DNA of 64,000 bases from NAT127 sp034717695 (lineage in GTDB: Bacteria; Pseudomonadota; Gammaproteobacteria; Pseudomonadales; Porticoccaceae): contig JAYELS010000006.1 in the NCBI GenBank assembly GCA_034717695.1, positions 1 to 64,000 on the forward strand, written 5' to 3'. Within the stretch, counting starts at the first letter, position 1. Each line of letters opens with the position of its first letter. Below the pieces are notes generated by a model. That model ran no database searches. It was not told where the DNA came from and was given only the letters and a program-made list of their open reading frames with translations. The translations under genes and the position numbers were made by a program. Positions 1-12,529 of the stretch are shown one piece after another.

Positions 1-139
1 ACGCCACCGCCGTGCCGCCCCAGGTCTCCGCGCACACCCGGGTCAGCGCCGCCGTCAGGGTCGTCTTGCCATGGTCTACGTGACCAATCGTGCCCACGTT
101 CACGTGGGGCTTCTTGCGTTCAAACTTTTCCTTTGCCAT
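1..139 (-). CDS. tufB: Elongation factor Tu, N-terminal part (cut by window edge)
   Basis: The 46 visible residues read MAKEKFERKKPHVNVGTIGH and continue through the P-loop GHVDHGKTT, the unmistakable EF-Tu N-terminus. EF-Tu is the GTPase that delivers aminoacyl-tRNA to the ribosome in the cytoplasm. The ATG is preceded by an AGGAGG-like ribosome site (GGAGGCTCACC). It lies directly downstream of four tRNA genes, the order of the E. coli thrU-tyrU-glyT-thrT-tufB operon, hence the symbol tufB. The rest of the gene is outside the window. Confidence 0.97.
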   Translation of the reverse strand, partial: MAKEKFERKKPHVNVGTIGHVDHGKTTLTAALTRVCAETWGGTAVA

Positions 140-203
140 CGGTGAGCCTCCTAAACTGGGACTTGGTTCAACGTTAAACTCAGGGCATCGCTACCCGTGG
201 AGA

Positions 204-279
204 TGGAGCTCATAGGCGGATTTGAACCGCCGACCTCACCCTTACCAAGGGTGTGCTCTACCAGCTGAGCTATATGAGC
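204..279 (-). tRNA. thrT: tRNA-Thr (GGT)
   Basis: The 76-nt cloverleaf includes an encoded CCA. The acceptor stem pairs GCTCATA with TATGAGC, and the anticodon loop TTGGTAA gives GGT, which reads ACC/ACU. It is the tRNA nearest tufB, as in E. coli. Confidence 0.97.
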
Positions 280-297
280 CGAAACTTTGCGTTCACC

Positions 298-371
<74 letters not shown>

Positions 372-433
372 CAAACCCAACTCAACTTTCGGTGAACCCT
401 GCCGAAACTTCGCGTGAAAGCCTTCGGACTAAT

Positions 434-517
434 TGGTGGAGGGGGGTGGATTCGAACCACCGAAGCTTTCGCGTCAGATTTACAGTCTGATCCCTTTGGC
501 CGCTCGGGAACCCCTCC
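434..517 (-). tRNA. tyrU: tRNA-Tyr (GTA)
   Basis: An 84-nt class II tRNA with the long variable arm expected of bacterial tRNA-Tyr. The anticodon loop CTGTAAA gives GTA, and CCA is encoded. It is the second gene of the tRNA-tufB cluster. Confidence 0.97.
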
Positions 518-585
518 AAAAAGGTCGCGTATTGTCTACGCAGCGCGAGCGAATGTCAACACACCATCGGGGAGCATTTGAGGTA

Positions 586-661
586 TGGAGCTGGCGAGAG
601 GAGTCGAACCCCCGACCGGCTGATTACAAGTCAGCTGCTCTACCAACTGAGCTACGCCAGC
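586..661 (-). tRNA. thrU: tRNA-Thr (TGT)
   Basis: A 76-nt tRNA with acceptor GCTGGCG/CGCCAGC, anticodon loop CTTGTAA (TGT) and encoded CCA. It is the first gene of the tRNA-tufB transcript, about 30 nt downstream of a strong promoter-like sequence. Confidence 0.97.
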
Positions 662-690
662 AACGTCAACGCTTGATTTTTGGAGGCGCG

Positions 691-719
691 ATTCTAGGGG
701 AACAGTCCAGAGGAAGCAA
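691..719 (-). promoter_or_regulatory. Promoter of the tRNA-tufB operon
   Basis: On the minus strand TTGCTT (714-719) is followed after 17 nt by TAGAAT (691-696) and then a GC-rich discriminator CGCGCC, as in stable-RNA promoters under stringent control. It overlaps the 3' end of the upstream SPOR-like gene. Function is inferred from sequence. Confidence 0.7.
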
Positions 720-1329
720 CCGTTTCACAAGGCATCTGCCGTTTTAGACGCTGCGGGGCGCTTTTCAGCAAAACCCTCCATGCCTCGGGCGCCGGAACGG
801 GCGGCGTCTCCAGTGCAAGCCAGTACTCCCGCAGCAGCCGTGGCATGTTTTGGATCTCGGCCGGATAGCCGAGGATCTGGAGGCGCTGCTGTTGGGATTT
901 GGCTGCATCGGCGGTGCGGTGAAGCCCCGCGGAGACATGACCAGCCAAAGGCCCTTCGTTCACCACAAAGCTCTCGACCCCGGCGCCCGCCAGCTCGCGT
1001 GATAGCCGCGCGGCATGGCTGGACGACTCGCCGACCGGAACATAAACCCAAAAGTCCTCTCCAGAGGGGATGTCCCGCTGCAGGATACGCCCCCCAACAT
1101 CCAGCCCCGTCGCGTCGGCCAGGATCCGCCCAGCGGCTTGGCGGTCACCATAGGGACCGAGCAGCAGACACCGCCGGGAGGCCGCCGGCTCGCCCTCGCC
1201 AACCAACACGAGTCTTGCTCCGGCTTTATCGTCAGGCGATGGCGATGGAACGACGAGCCTCTCATGACGAGAAAACCACGCCGCGACAACCAGGTTTAGC
1301 AACAGCAGTCCAAGCACAGTCCAGCGCAC
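694..1329 (-). CDS. SPOR-domain-like membrane-anchored protein
   Basis: A protein of about 211 residues with one N-terminal hydrophobic segment (residues 5-20, LGLLLLNLVVAAW) and a periplasmic remainder. Residues about 50-130 (CLLLGPYGDRQAAGRILA ... FWVYVPVGESSSHAARLSREL) have the pattern of SPOR peptidoglycan-binding domains: a short strand, then GPY or VGPF-like turns with helices between. There is no ATG. GTG at 1329 (or TTG at 1332) follows an AGAGGG ribosome site. It sits 24 nt after coaX, in the position held by an uncharacterised protein in Pseudomonas. The domain call is by eye; the cellular role is unknown. Confidence 0.75.
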   Translation of the reverse strand: MRWTVLGLLLLNLVVAAWFSRHERLVVPSPSPDDKAGARLVLVGEGEPAASRRCLLLGPYGDRQAAGRILADATGLDVGGRILQRDIPSGEDFWVYVPVGESSSHAARLSRELAGAGVESFVVNEGPLAGHVSAGLHRTADAAKSQQQRLQILGYPAEIQNMPRLLREYWLALETPPVPAPEAWRVLLKSAPQRLKRQMPCETVASSGLFP

Positions 1330-1353
1330 CAAGCTCGCATCCCTCTTCGCCGA

Positions 1354-2079
1354 TCAATCGATCGCTACTGACAGGCCATCAAGCACCAGGTTCGGGGCAA
1401 CGATAATTTCAAGCCCTTGACGGTTGTCGCCCAGGCGTAGCACGCGCGCAAGGGGCTCGGCATCCCCACCGGTCAGAAACACCGACCCGACCCCATGCCT
1501 GGCCAGCAAGGCCTCCACCAGGCCGAGCGCGGCCAGCAGGCATCCATGGTTGACGGCCTCCTCCGTGGCGCGCCCGGGATCGACTGAGGCACTTGCGGCC
1601 CTGTCGACACGGACACCCCAGGTGTGATCGCCCAGCGCCTTGGTCATCGCCGCAAGGCCTGGCACGATATAGCCGCCGAGATGGAAGCCATCTGCGTCGA
1701 CAAGGTCCGCCGTAAGCGCGGTGCCCGCGTCGATCACCAGGATGGCTGCCTGGCAGCGTTGCCGGGCGGCCAGCATGGCCAGCCAGCGGTCGATGCCAAG
1801 GCGCGCTGGATCGCGGTAACCGCAGCGGATGCCGCCAGCGCCGTCCTTGACGGCAGCGACCCGCACCTCCTTACCGTTAGCCTCGCCCCACCCACAAATG
1901 GTTTCGGTGACTGACGCCACCACCGAGCAGACCCTGATCTTTGCCAGACGGGCGCTGTTCAGGCGGGTCAGGCCCGCCGTTACCTCATCGTGCCCGAAAC
2001 GACCGGACTGCTCTGCCCCGTTGCTGCCCCGCAAACGCCATTTGACGCTGCTGTTTCCAACATCGATGTCCAGAATCAC
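1354..2079 (-). CDS. coaX: Type III pantothenate kinase
   Basis: CoaX phosphorylates pantothenate with ATP, the first step of coenzyme A synthesis, in the cytoplasm. The 241 residues begin with the family phosphate motif DVGNSSVKW. Further family motifs are visible: GIDRWLAMLAA (about 95-105), the VIDAGTALTADLVD nucleotide-binding segment, GGYIVPGLAAM, and the C-terminal FLTGGDA. Length is usual (about 250). The start codon is GTG, overlapping the birA stop as GTGA, so translation is probably coupled. Type III enzymes are not feedback-inhibited by CoA and need a monovalent cation (family knowledge). Confidence 0.95.
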   Translation of the reverse strand: MILDIDVGNSSVKWRLRGSNGAEQSGRFGHDEVTAGLTRLNSARLAKIRVCSVVASVTETICGWGEANGKEVRVAAVKDGAGGIRCGYRDPARLGIDRWLAMLAARQRCQAAILVIDAGTALTADLVDADGFHLGGYIVPGLAAMTKALGDHTWGVRVDRAASASVDPGRATEEAVNHGCLLAALGLVEALLARHGVGSVFLTGGDAEPLARVLRLGDNRQGLEIIVAPNLVLDGLSVAID

Positions 2080-3041
2080 GCCAGCACCCTCAGGGTGACC
2101 TCCCCTCCACTGTAGTGTTCGACACCGCCGCCGGTTTCGATCAGCAATGCGCCATTTTCGGCGATTCCCCGCCCTATGCCGTCCACGGTGGTGGCCATGG
2201 TGTGGAGTGAAATAGGGCGCCCAAATGCCACGTCATACCGAGACCATTCACCATGGAAAGGCGAGAAGCCATGCTTCTCGAATACCTCCAGAACCCTCAT
2301 CAACTCACCGATAAGCATTCCCGCCAGGGCGTTCCGGCCGATGGACGAGAACTCTTGAACATCCGCCCAGGGTTGATCAATGCCGTCTGCAAACCGGGAT
2401 TCCATGCCGTGGTTGATACCGACACCGATAATCAGCTGGCACAGACCCGCGGGATCGCCCTGCATCTCCACCAGTACGCCGCCGAGCTTTCTGCCTTGGT
2501 ACAGAATGTCGTTTGGCCACTTGAGTTGCAGCCCCGGCACGGCCCCTCCCAGGGCCCGACAGACACCCACGCCGACAGCGAGGCTGAGCCCCTCGAGAAG
2601 CGCCGCGCCGCCTTCAAATTCCCACCCCAGGGAAAGGTACAGATTGCGGCCAAAGGGGCTGATCCAGTGGCGCCCGCGACGGCCGCGGCCACCCGTCTGC
2701 CTTTCCGCCAGACAAACGATGCCTTGCCAACCGGCGTCAGCCGCAAACCGCCGCACCCAGTCGTTGGTGGAGACCGTTTCGTCCAACAGGGCCAGCTCTC
2801 CGACCCGGTGCTGGACGGGCGTCGGAATATTCGCCCGGATCATAGCGGGATCAAGGAGCTCCAATCCTCCCGGAATACGGTACCCCTGCCCCCGGACACT
2901 CTCCACGGTAACGTTCAGCTGGTCGAGCTTTTTGAGTTGCTTCCAAACGGCGGTTCTGGAAATACCCAACTGCGCGCCCAATCGCTCACCCGAGTGAAAA
3001 TCGCCATCGGCCAAAAGCGATATCAAGTCTTTTTCCAGCAT
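2076..3041 (-). CDS. birA: Bifunctional biotin--protein ligase / biotin operon repressor
   Basis: BirA makes biotinyl-AMP, transfers biotin to the carboxyl-carrier subunit of acetyl-CoA carboxylase, and can repress biotin genes. The N-terminal winged helix (residues about 1-60, GERLGAQLGISRTAVWKQLKKL) is present, so this is the regulatory class II form. The catalytic core shows the biotin-loop motif GGRGRRGRHW, followed by LKWPNDI and KLGGVLVE. ATG 3041 is chosen because GGGAG lies 5 nt before it; an in-frame ATG 18 nt upstream lacks this. It is co-transcribed with coaX and lies just downstream of the rrn operon, as in Pseudomonas. Confidence 0.95.
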   Translation of the reverse strand: MLEKDLISLLADGDFHSGERLGAQLGISRTAVWKQLKKLDQLNVTVESVRGQGYRIPGGLELLDPAMIRANIPTPVQHRVGELALLDETVSTNDWVRRFAADAGWQGIVCLAERQTGGRGRRGRHWISPFGRNLYLSLGWEFEGGAALLEGLSLAVGVGVCRALGGAVPGLQLKWPNDILYQGRKLGGVLVEMQGDPAGLCQLIIGVGINHGMESRFADGIDQPWADVQEFSSIGRNALAGMLIGELMRVLEVFEKHGFSPFHGEWSRYDVAFGRPISLHTMATTVDGIGRGIAENGALLIETGGGVEHYSGGEVTLRVLA

Positions 3042-3225
3042 GGGAACTCCCGGGATCATGTATTGACGTCATGATAAACCAGCATTGGGCCGCCCACAGC
3101 ATCCCTGGGGCAGGCGTTGCCTGCTGGCGGATTTTCGCCATACCCGGGAGAAAACTCTCGCGAGGACCTAGGCGCCATACGGCACTGCGTAGAGTTTATG
3201 TTGCATTGGATGTTGGCTTTTGGAT

Positions 3226-3260
3226 AAAAAACCCCCGAGGCTGGGTTGAACCTCGGGGTT
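3226..3260 (-). terminator. Rho-independent terminator (distal of the rrn array)
   Basis: On the minus strand an 8-bp stem (3233-3240 with 3251-3258, CCCCGAGG/CCTCGGGG) is followed by six T. It lies beyond a third copy of the 5S 3' end and just before birA, and separates rrn from birA transcription. Confidence 0.85.
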
Positions 3261-3349
3261 TCTGTTTGAAGCCTGGCGAGAGCCGGCCCCGCGAAGCGCT
3301 TTGGGTCCCCAGGTCAGCGCCAGTTGCCCAGCGGGAATCTGGCACAGAG

Positions 3350-3380
3350 TAAAACGCCCTGACTCTCTCGAATCAGGGCG
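3350..3380 (-). terminator. rrn terminator, duplicated copy
   Basis: Stem CGCCCTGA/TCAGGGCG (3355-3362 with 3373-3380) followed on the minus strand by TTTTA. It is identical in stem and loop to the terminator at 3511-3541. Confidence 0.8.
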
Positions 3381-3510
3381 CTACTGTTTGAAGCCTGGCG
3401 AGGGCCGGCCCCGCGACCAAAGGGAGCGCAGTGGGTCTGAGGGCCGGCCCCGCGAAGCGCTTTGGGTCCCCAGGTCAGCGCCAGTTGCCCAGCGGGAATC
3501 TGGCACACAG

Positions 3511-3541
3511 TAAAACGCCCTGACTCTCTCGAATCAGGGCG
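3511..3541 (-). terminator. rrn terminator, first after 5S
   Basis: Stem CGCCCTGA/TCAGGGCG (3516-3523 with 3534-3541) and a short T run, 13 nt after the mature 5S end on the minus strand. Confidence 0.85.
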
Positions 3542-3553
3542 CTACTGTTTGAA

Positions 3554-3670
3554 GCCTGGCGATGACCTACTCTCACATGGGGAGACCCCACACTACCATC
3601 GGCGATGCGTCGTTTCACTGCTGAGTTCGGGATGGGATCAGGTGGTTCCAACGCTCTATGGTCGCCAGGC
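3554..3670 (-). rRNA. rrf: 5S ribosomal RNA
   Basis: The 117-nt sequence GCCTGGCGACCATAGAGCG ... TCGCCAGGC has pairing ends (GCCTGGC/GCCAGGC) and the conserved core CCGAACTCAGCAGTGAAACG. It is the last structural gene of the operon. Confidence 0.96.
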
Positions 3671-3833
3671 AAACTGGCTTGGCTGTGGCTTTAGTCTTAC
3701 GCGCTACGCGCTGCATTGCCGCATCCAAATTGGGTGGTGATCCATCGAAACTGTCTAGTCAATGATTCCTGCGAACAGGCTGTGTCTCGTCACTCGTCCG
3801 TCGAGGTCGCTCACGCAATCCTCTCTGTTATAT

Positions 3834-6729
<2,896 letters not shown>

Positions 6730-6851
6730 ATATAACACAAACGACTGCATTTACGACTTTATGACTTGGCAATATCACTATTGCCTTGTACTCGCCGGAC
6801 GAGTGCGCTTGAGACACACTCATTCATTAGTACAGTTTCAATTTCTCACCT

Positions 6852-6863
6852 TGTTAAAGAACG
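6852..6863 (-). promoter_or_regulatory. boxA antitermination element in the 16S-23S spacer
   Basis: The minus strand reads CGTTCTTTAACA, one base from the boxA at 8954-8965 and close to the E. coli consensus TGCTCTTTAACA. It recruits the Nus antitermination complex (family knowledge). Confidence 0.8.
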
Positions 6864-6956
6864 TCTGGCCAAAAAACCAGAAGAAAATCATTACAGCCTT
6901 CCGCTGAATGCCTTTCTTCTGACTTCTCGTCGAGCAGTATCATGATTCCAGGAGAG

Positions 6957-7032
6957 TGGTGGAGCTAAGCGGGATCGAACCGCTGACCTCCTGCGTGCAA
7001 GGCAGGCGCTCTCCCAGCTGAGCTATAGCCCC
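6957..7032 (-). tRNA. alaT: tRNA-Ala (TGC), rrn spacer
   Basis: A 76-nt tRNA, GGGGCTATAGCTCAG ... encoded CCA, with anticodon loop CTTGCAC giving TGC. The Ile-Ala order in the 16S-23S spacer is the common gammaproteobacterial arrangement. Confidence 0.97.
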
Positions 7033-7077
7033 AGGGTACCATCCACTTGAACACTTCTAAAAAGCGATCAGGCAAAG

Positions 7078-7154
<77 letters not shown>

Positions 7155-7229
7155 TCTAAGGATCATTTACTGCTCGTGACTGATCAGGCAATGCGTGTGA
7201 GCACTTAAAGAAGCGACGGACACGTCGTT

Positions 7230-8763
<1,534 letters not shown>

Positions 8764-8953
8764 AAATCTTTTACCTCTGCTACCCAAAGGCATCAAGAGG
8801 AAGCGGTTTCGCAGTTGCCCGCGGCCCCACTCAAAAACTCGGCTCAGATGCTTGCAAATTACCAAACTACTTGAATTGATAGGTCACTTACATCTGATAA
8901 TTGGTTGTACCCAATCGCTTCAGTAAGCGCCCACACGCATTGCCTGATCATCT

Positions 8954-8965
8954 TGTTAAAGAACA
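8954..8965 (-). promoter_or_regulatory. boxA antitermination element in the rrn leader
   Basis: The minus strand reads TGTTCTTTAACA, about 26 nt downstream of the P2 -10 box and about 190 nt before 16S. This is the expected place for leader boxA. Confidence 0.82.
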
Positions 8966-8990
8966 TTCGCTCTCTCAGAGCGGGCTGCGT

Positions 8991-9018
8991 ATTCTAAAGA
9001 TCGCCACCCTTTTGTCAA
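8991..9018 (-). promoter_or_regulatory. rrn promoter P2
   Basis: On the minus strand a perfect TTGACA (9013-9018), a 16-nt spacer and TAGAAT (8991-8996). It lies about 106 nt downstream of P1, the tandem arrangement known for rRNA operons. Confidence 0.85.
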
Positions 9019-9096
9019 CCCCGATGTCCGCCTTTTTCCGCGACCCCTCCGGGATTCCCCGCCGACTCAACACCGTTGCCGTCAGCAGAGGCGCGC

Positions 9097-9165
9097 ATTC
9101 TAGCGACTCACACAACACTGTCAACAAACTTCCGCAAAAATTTTTCAATACGCTAGTTTTTATGG
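9097..9165 (-). promoter_or_regulatory. rrn promoter P1 with UP element
   Basis: On the minus strand a perfect TTGACA (9119-9124), 16-nt spacer, TAGAAT (9097-9102) and the GC-rich discriminator GCGCGCC. Upstream, 9131-9165 is A/T-rich (GAAAAATTTTTGC), as expected of an UP element. P1 is typically the growth-rate and ppGpp-regulated promoter (family knowledge). The rest of 8764-9204 is rrn leader with no gene. Confidence 0.87.
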
Positions 9166-9204
9166 GGTTTTTGCGGGATTCAGCGAGGGAACGAGGCTGC
9201 GCCA

Positions 9205-9642
9205 TCAAGCGTTGGCGGCACGCCGTTGATCGCCCGCCAGCGAGAACTCCTTGATGGCCCGCAGCAATTGCCGGCAGGTGATCTGGCCGACCAGCTTGCC
9301 CTCGCGGACAACCGGGCGACGGCGATGCTTGTTGCGCAGCATATCCCTCGCCACATCGACGATATCATCGCCGGGCGACGCCACCGCCACCTGCTGGACC
9401 GGCGTCATGTAATCCCTGACGGCCCCCACATTGCGCCCGCCATCGTAGCTGGAGGATAGCGTTGCACCGAGACAGTCGAGCTCCGACAGCACGCCCACCA
9501 GGTTGTTGTGATCATCCACCACGCAGAGGCCGGAGATCCTGCCTTCCAGTATCACGGCGACCGCATCGAAGAGATCGGCGTTCTGGTGGATCTTCGCGGG
9601 GTTATGCAGCATGTAGTCGCTGAGATTGACGGAATGAAACAT
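9205..9642 (-). CDS. CBS-domain pair protein
   Basis: The 145 residues from MFHSVNLSDYM consist of two CBS motifs and little else. The first (YMLHNPAKIHQNADLFDAV ... GLCVVDDHNNLVGVLSE) and second (VRDYMTPVQQVAVASPGDD ... RRPVVREGKLVGQITCRQLL) each end with the usual V.D..G...G.ls motif. Tandem CBS domains bind adenosyl nucleotides and act as sensors, but the partner is unknown. The reading frame stays open upstream to 9771, but that part is not CBS-like, so the internal ATG is preferred. It lies between the rrn promoter and yjdF, on the same strand as both. Confidence 0.85.
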   Translation of the reverse strand: MFHSVNLSDYMLHNPAKIHQNADLFDAVAVILEGRISGLCVVDDHNNLVGVLSELDCLGATLSSSYDGGRNVGAVRDYMTPVQQVAVASPGDDIVDVARDMLRNKHRRRPVVREGKLVGQITCRQLLRAIKEFSLAGDQRRAANA

Positions 9643-9767
9643 GGCGATACCTGACGGGAGCGGGTTGAATGGCCTTGCGATGAACAGCGTTCCCGCAAGC
9701 GTCGCTTGAAGACTAGCCCCGGGAGGGCCCCAGGAGCCAGCGCCACCGGCCGATTGATTGACCCGCG

Positions 9768-10397
9768 TCAATCAATGGTACGAGGGATCCCGGCCAGGGC
9801 AGCGAGCTGACGATCGTGGCCACCGGCGAGCAGCAACTGCGCCGCCACCGCGCCCAGAAGCGCCAGGGTCATGTCCCACTGGGCGTCCCAGATATCCCCC
9901 TGAACACCGAGAAAATCCAGGGAGCTGTCCCCGCCCCAGACCGCGGACTGCCACTCGATGATTTCATAGAGGGCACTGAAGGCAAGACAGAAACAGCACA
10001 CCAGGAAAAACAGCCATCCAGGGGTGCGCACCACCTTAAGCCGCATGAGAATTTCCCGGGCGAGAATGGCGGGAACGAACCCCTGAACCACGTGGGCAAA
10101 GCGGTCGTAGTGGTTGCGCTCCAGGTCGAGCCACTGGGCGAACCAGTCCCCCGCCGGAACCCGGGCGTAGGTGTAATGGGCGCCCACCAAAAGCACCAGG
10201 GCGTGAAAGGCCATCAGCCAGCAGGCCAACCGGGTGAAGGGAAACGGGCGCCAGGTGGCGAACAACAGCGCAAGCCCGATCCACACCGGCAGGGATTCCA
10301 TCCACCAGATCAACGGGTCATGGGCGTCGAGCCAGGACCAGAGGCCTGTCGCCACCACAATGGCGAGCAGGCATGGGATCTCGCGGCGGGAAATCAT
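9768..10397 (-). CDS. YjdF-like inner-membrane protein (DUF2238 family)
   Basis: About 209 residues with roughly six hydrophobic segments (CLLAIVVATGLWSW; LPVWIGLALLFA; WLMAFHALVLLVGAHYTY; the region near 105-125; FFLVCCFCLAFSALYE; MTLALLGAVAAQLLLA). Conserved polar motifs of the family lie between them (RNHYDRFAH, ALYEIIEW, GDIWDAQWDM). The biochemical role of the family is not known. ATG 10397 overlaps the ubiX stop as TGATG, with GGGGTGA just upstream, so it is translated from the mpl-ubiX transcript. Confidence 0.85.
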   Translation of the reverse strand: MISRREIPCLLAIVVATGLWSWLDAHDPLIWWMESLPVWIGLALLFATWRPFPFTRLACWLMAFHALVLLVGAHYTYARVPAGDWFAQWLDLERNHYDRFAHVVQGFVPAILAREILMRLKVVRTPGWLFFLVCCFCLAFSALYEIIEWQSAVWGGDSSLDFLGVQGDIWDAQWDMTLALLGAVAAQLLLAGGHDRQLAALAGIPRTID

Positions 10398-11005
10398 CAC
10401 TCACCCCAGCGGGGCAGCAGGGTCTGGTCGATGCCCAGCTGATCGAGAATACGGGCGACCACGAAGTCAATGAGGTCATCGAGGGTTCGCGGTTGCTGGT
10501 AGAAGCCCGGGCTGGCCGGCAGGATGGTAACCCCGAGGCGCGCCAGCTTGAGCTGATTCTCCAGATGAATCGCCGAGACCGGGGTCTCCCGGGGCACCAG
10601 GATCAACTGGCGGCGCTCCTTGATGGCCACATCGGCGGCGCGCTCGATGAGATTGTTGCTCGCGCCGTTGGCGATGGCCGAGATGCAGCCGCCGCTGGCC
10701 GGACAGATCACCATGGCCGATGGCGACGCGCTGCCAGAGGCCACCGGCGCAAACCAGTCGTCGCGGGTGAACAACTGAATCTGCCCCGGGTCGGCATCGA
10801 AGTTGGCGGTAAGGAAAGCCTCCAGGCGGTCTTCTGGCGGCAATTCGATCTCGGTTTCCGTCTCCACCACGATGCGGGCGGCGCTGGACATCATGAAATA
10901 CACCCGGCAACCGGCCTGAACCAGACAATCGAGAAGGCGCAATCCGTAGGCCGCGCCGGAGGCGCCTGTCATGGCGAGTGTCACTGTGCGATGAAAATCC
11001 GTCAT
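10397..11005 (-). CDS. ubiX: Flavin prenyltransferase UbiX
   Basis: UbiX attaches a dimethylallyl group to FMN, making the prenylated flavin cofactor for the UbiD decarboxylase in ubiquinone synthesis. The 202 residues from MTDFHRTVTLAMTGASGAAYG carry the N-terminal FMN-binding GASG motif, CPASGGCISAIANG near 110, and the C-terminal PASPGFYQQPRTLDDLIDFVVARILD. The frame is open upstream, but the ATG overlapping the mpl stop (ATGA) starts the conserved protein. No ubiD lies in the window. Confidence 0.95.
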   Translation of the reverse strand: MTDFHRTVTLAMTGASGAAYGLRLLDCLVQAGCRVYFMMSSAARIVVETETEIELPPEDRLEAFLTANFDADPGQIQLFTRDDWFAPVASGSASPSAMVICPASGGCISAIANGASNNLIERAADVAIKERRQLILVPRETPVSAIHLENQLKLARLGVTILPASPGFYQQPRTLDDLIDFVVARILDQLGIDQTLLPRWGE

Positions 11006-12381
11006 GGGTTCGACTCCCGTGCATCGAGGGCCGCCAGCAACCTGCCGTGGAAGCCCGAAAATCCACCGTTGCTCATCACCACCACATGGCCTTTGGTGCC
11101 GACCCCGGCGAGGGTAGCGGCGACCAGCCCCTCGATATCGGCTTCGCACCTGGCGGGCACCGGGCCCCCTTCACACACCTCGGCGAGTGACCAGCCGAGA
11201 TTGTCTGGCTGGAACCACAGCACCAGGTCGGCGGCAGCGGTGGCGGCGGCGAGTTGGCCCTTGTGGATGCCGAGCTTCATGGTATTGGAACGGGGCTCGA
11301 TCACCGCGACGATGCGCTCCCCCCCCACCCGCTTGCGCAGCCCATCGAGGGTGGTGGCGATGGCGGTGGGATGGTGGGCGAAGTCGTCGTAGACGCGGAC
11401 AGCACCCACCTCGCCGATCAGCTCCATGCGGCGCTTGACCCCCGCGAAACGGGACAGCGCCCCGCACGCCGCTTCCGGGCGAACGCCGGCATGGCGGGCG
11501 GCGGCCACCGCGGCGAGGGCGTTGCGGACATTATGCAAACCGCTCAGGTGCCAGGTCACCCGCCCCTGGCTTCCCCCCCTATAAAGCACCTCGAAATCTC
11601 CGCCATCCTCGCCGTGCAGGCGCGCCCGCCAGCCGCTGTCACTCTCCACCGGTTCGGCGGGCGTCCAGCAGCCCCGGGCGAGGACCGCCGCGAGATTGGC
11701 GTCCCCCTCTGGGTGGACGATCAACCCCTCCCCCGGCACGGTGCGCACCAGGTGGCTGAACTGGGTCTGGATGGCGGCGAGATCCGGGAAGATATCCGCG
11801 TGGTCGAACTCCAGGTTGTTGAGAATCAGGGTGCGGGGACGGTAGTGAACGAACTTCGACCGCTTGTCGAAGAAGGCCGTATCGTATTCGTCCGCCTCCA
11901 CGACAAAGAAAGAGCTCCCGCCGCGCCGCGCGGAAACACCAAAATTGGCCGGCACGCCGCCCACCAGAAAGCCGGGTTCAAGGCCCGCATCCTCGAGAAT
12001 CCAAGCCAGCATGGCGGTGGTGGTGGTCTTGCCATGGGTGCCCGCCACCGCCAGCACCCACTTGTCCCGCAGGAAATAATCCCCCAGCCACTGGGGCCCC
12101 GAGGTATAGGGCAGGCCGTGGTTGAGCACGTACTCCACACAGGGGTTGCCCCGGGACATGGCGTTACCCACCACCACCAGATCCGGCGCCCCGCCGTCAC
12201 TGTCGCGCAACTGCGCCGGATCATAGCCCTCGGTGAGGGCGATGCCGGCCAGCTCCAGCTGGGTGCTCATGGGCGGGTAGACATTGGCGTCGGAGCCCGT
12301 CACCCGATGGCCCGCCTCCCGGGCGAGGATCGCCAGACTCCCCATGAAGGTGCCGCAAATACCCAGTATGTGAATATGCAT
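11002..12381 (-). CDS. mpl: UDP-N-acetylmuramate:L-alanyl-gamma-D-glutamyl-meso-diaminopimelate ligase
   Basis: Mpl joins recycled murein tripeptide to UDP-MurNAc in the cytoplasm, feeding cell-wall recycling. The 459 residues begin MHIHILGICGTFMGSLA, the Mpl signature in the MurC-type Rossmann domain. The ATP loop GTHGKTTTTAML is near 110, and the Mur-ligase central and C-terminal domains follow (LSGLHNVRNALAA; VYDDFAHHPTAIATTL). Length matches E. coli Mpl (457). The frame extends 50 codons upstream without similarity, so the internal ATG is used. It overlaps ubiX by 4 nt. Confidence 0.95.
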   Translation of the reverse strand: MHIHILGICGTFMGSLAILAREAGHRVTGSDANVYPPMSTQLELAGIALTEGYDPAQLRDSDGGAPDLVVVGNAMSRGNPCVEYVLNHGLPYTSGPQWLGDYFLRDKWVLAVAGTHGKTTTTAMLAWILEDAGLEPGFLVGGVPANFGVSARRGGSSFFVVEADEYDTAFFDKRSKFVHYRPRTLILNNLEFDHADIFPDLAAIQTQFSHLVRTVPGEGLIVHPEGDANLAAVLARGCWTPAEPVESDSGWRARLHGEDGGDFEVLYRGGSQGRVTWHLSGLHNVRNALAAVAAARHAGVRPEAACGALSRFAGVKRRMELIGEVGAVRVYDDFAHHPTAIATTLDGLRKRVGGERIVAVIEPRSNTMKLGIHKGQLAAATAAADLVLWFQPDNLGWSLAEVCEGGPVPARCEADIEGLVAATLAGVGTKGHVVVMSNGGFSGFHGRLLAALDARESNP

Positions 12382-12529
12382 CGGTGCCCCGTCATCCCCT
12401 GGCCGAGGGCGGATTATGGCACCCACCGCAAGCCCCCGCCAGCCACGGGGCCGGGCCGCCCCTTTGTGCATCGAACAACCAATTACAGTATCATTGCCGC
12501 CCCGCAAAGACCCCCTATCCGAGGATGCC

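Larger units (their letters stand above)
3262..3550. repeat. Tandem duplication of the 5S 3' end plus rrn terminator
   Basis: The 18-nt block ctgtttgaagcctggcga, which is the 3' end of 5S rRNA and its trailer, occurs at 3262, 3384 and 3544 (the true 5S end). Copies at 3262 and 3384 are followed by the same spacer (gaagcgctttgggtcccc ... gggaatctggcaca). The second unit has an extra insert of about 38 bases with its own internal GGCCGGCCCCGCG repeat. The two downstream copies are remnants, not functional 5S genes. Unequal exchange between rrn operons would explain the array (inference). Confidence 0.85.
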
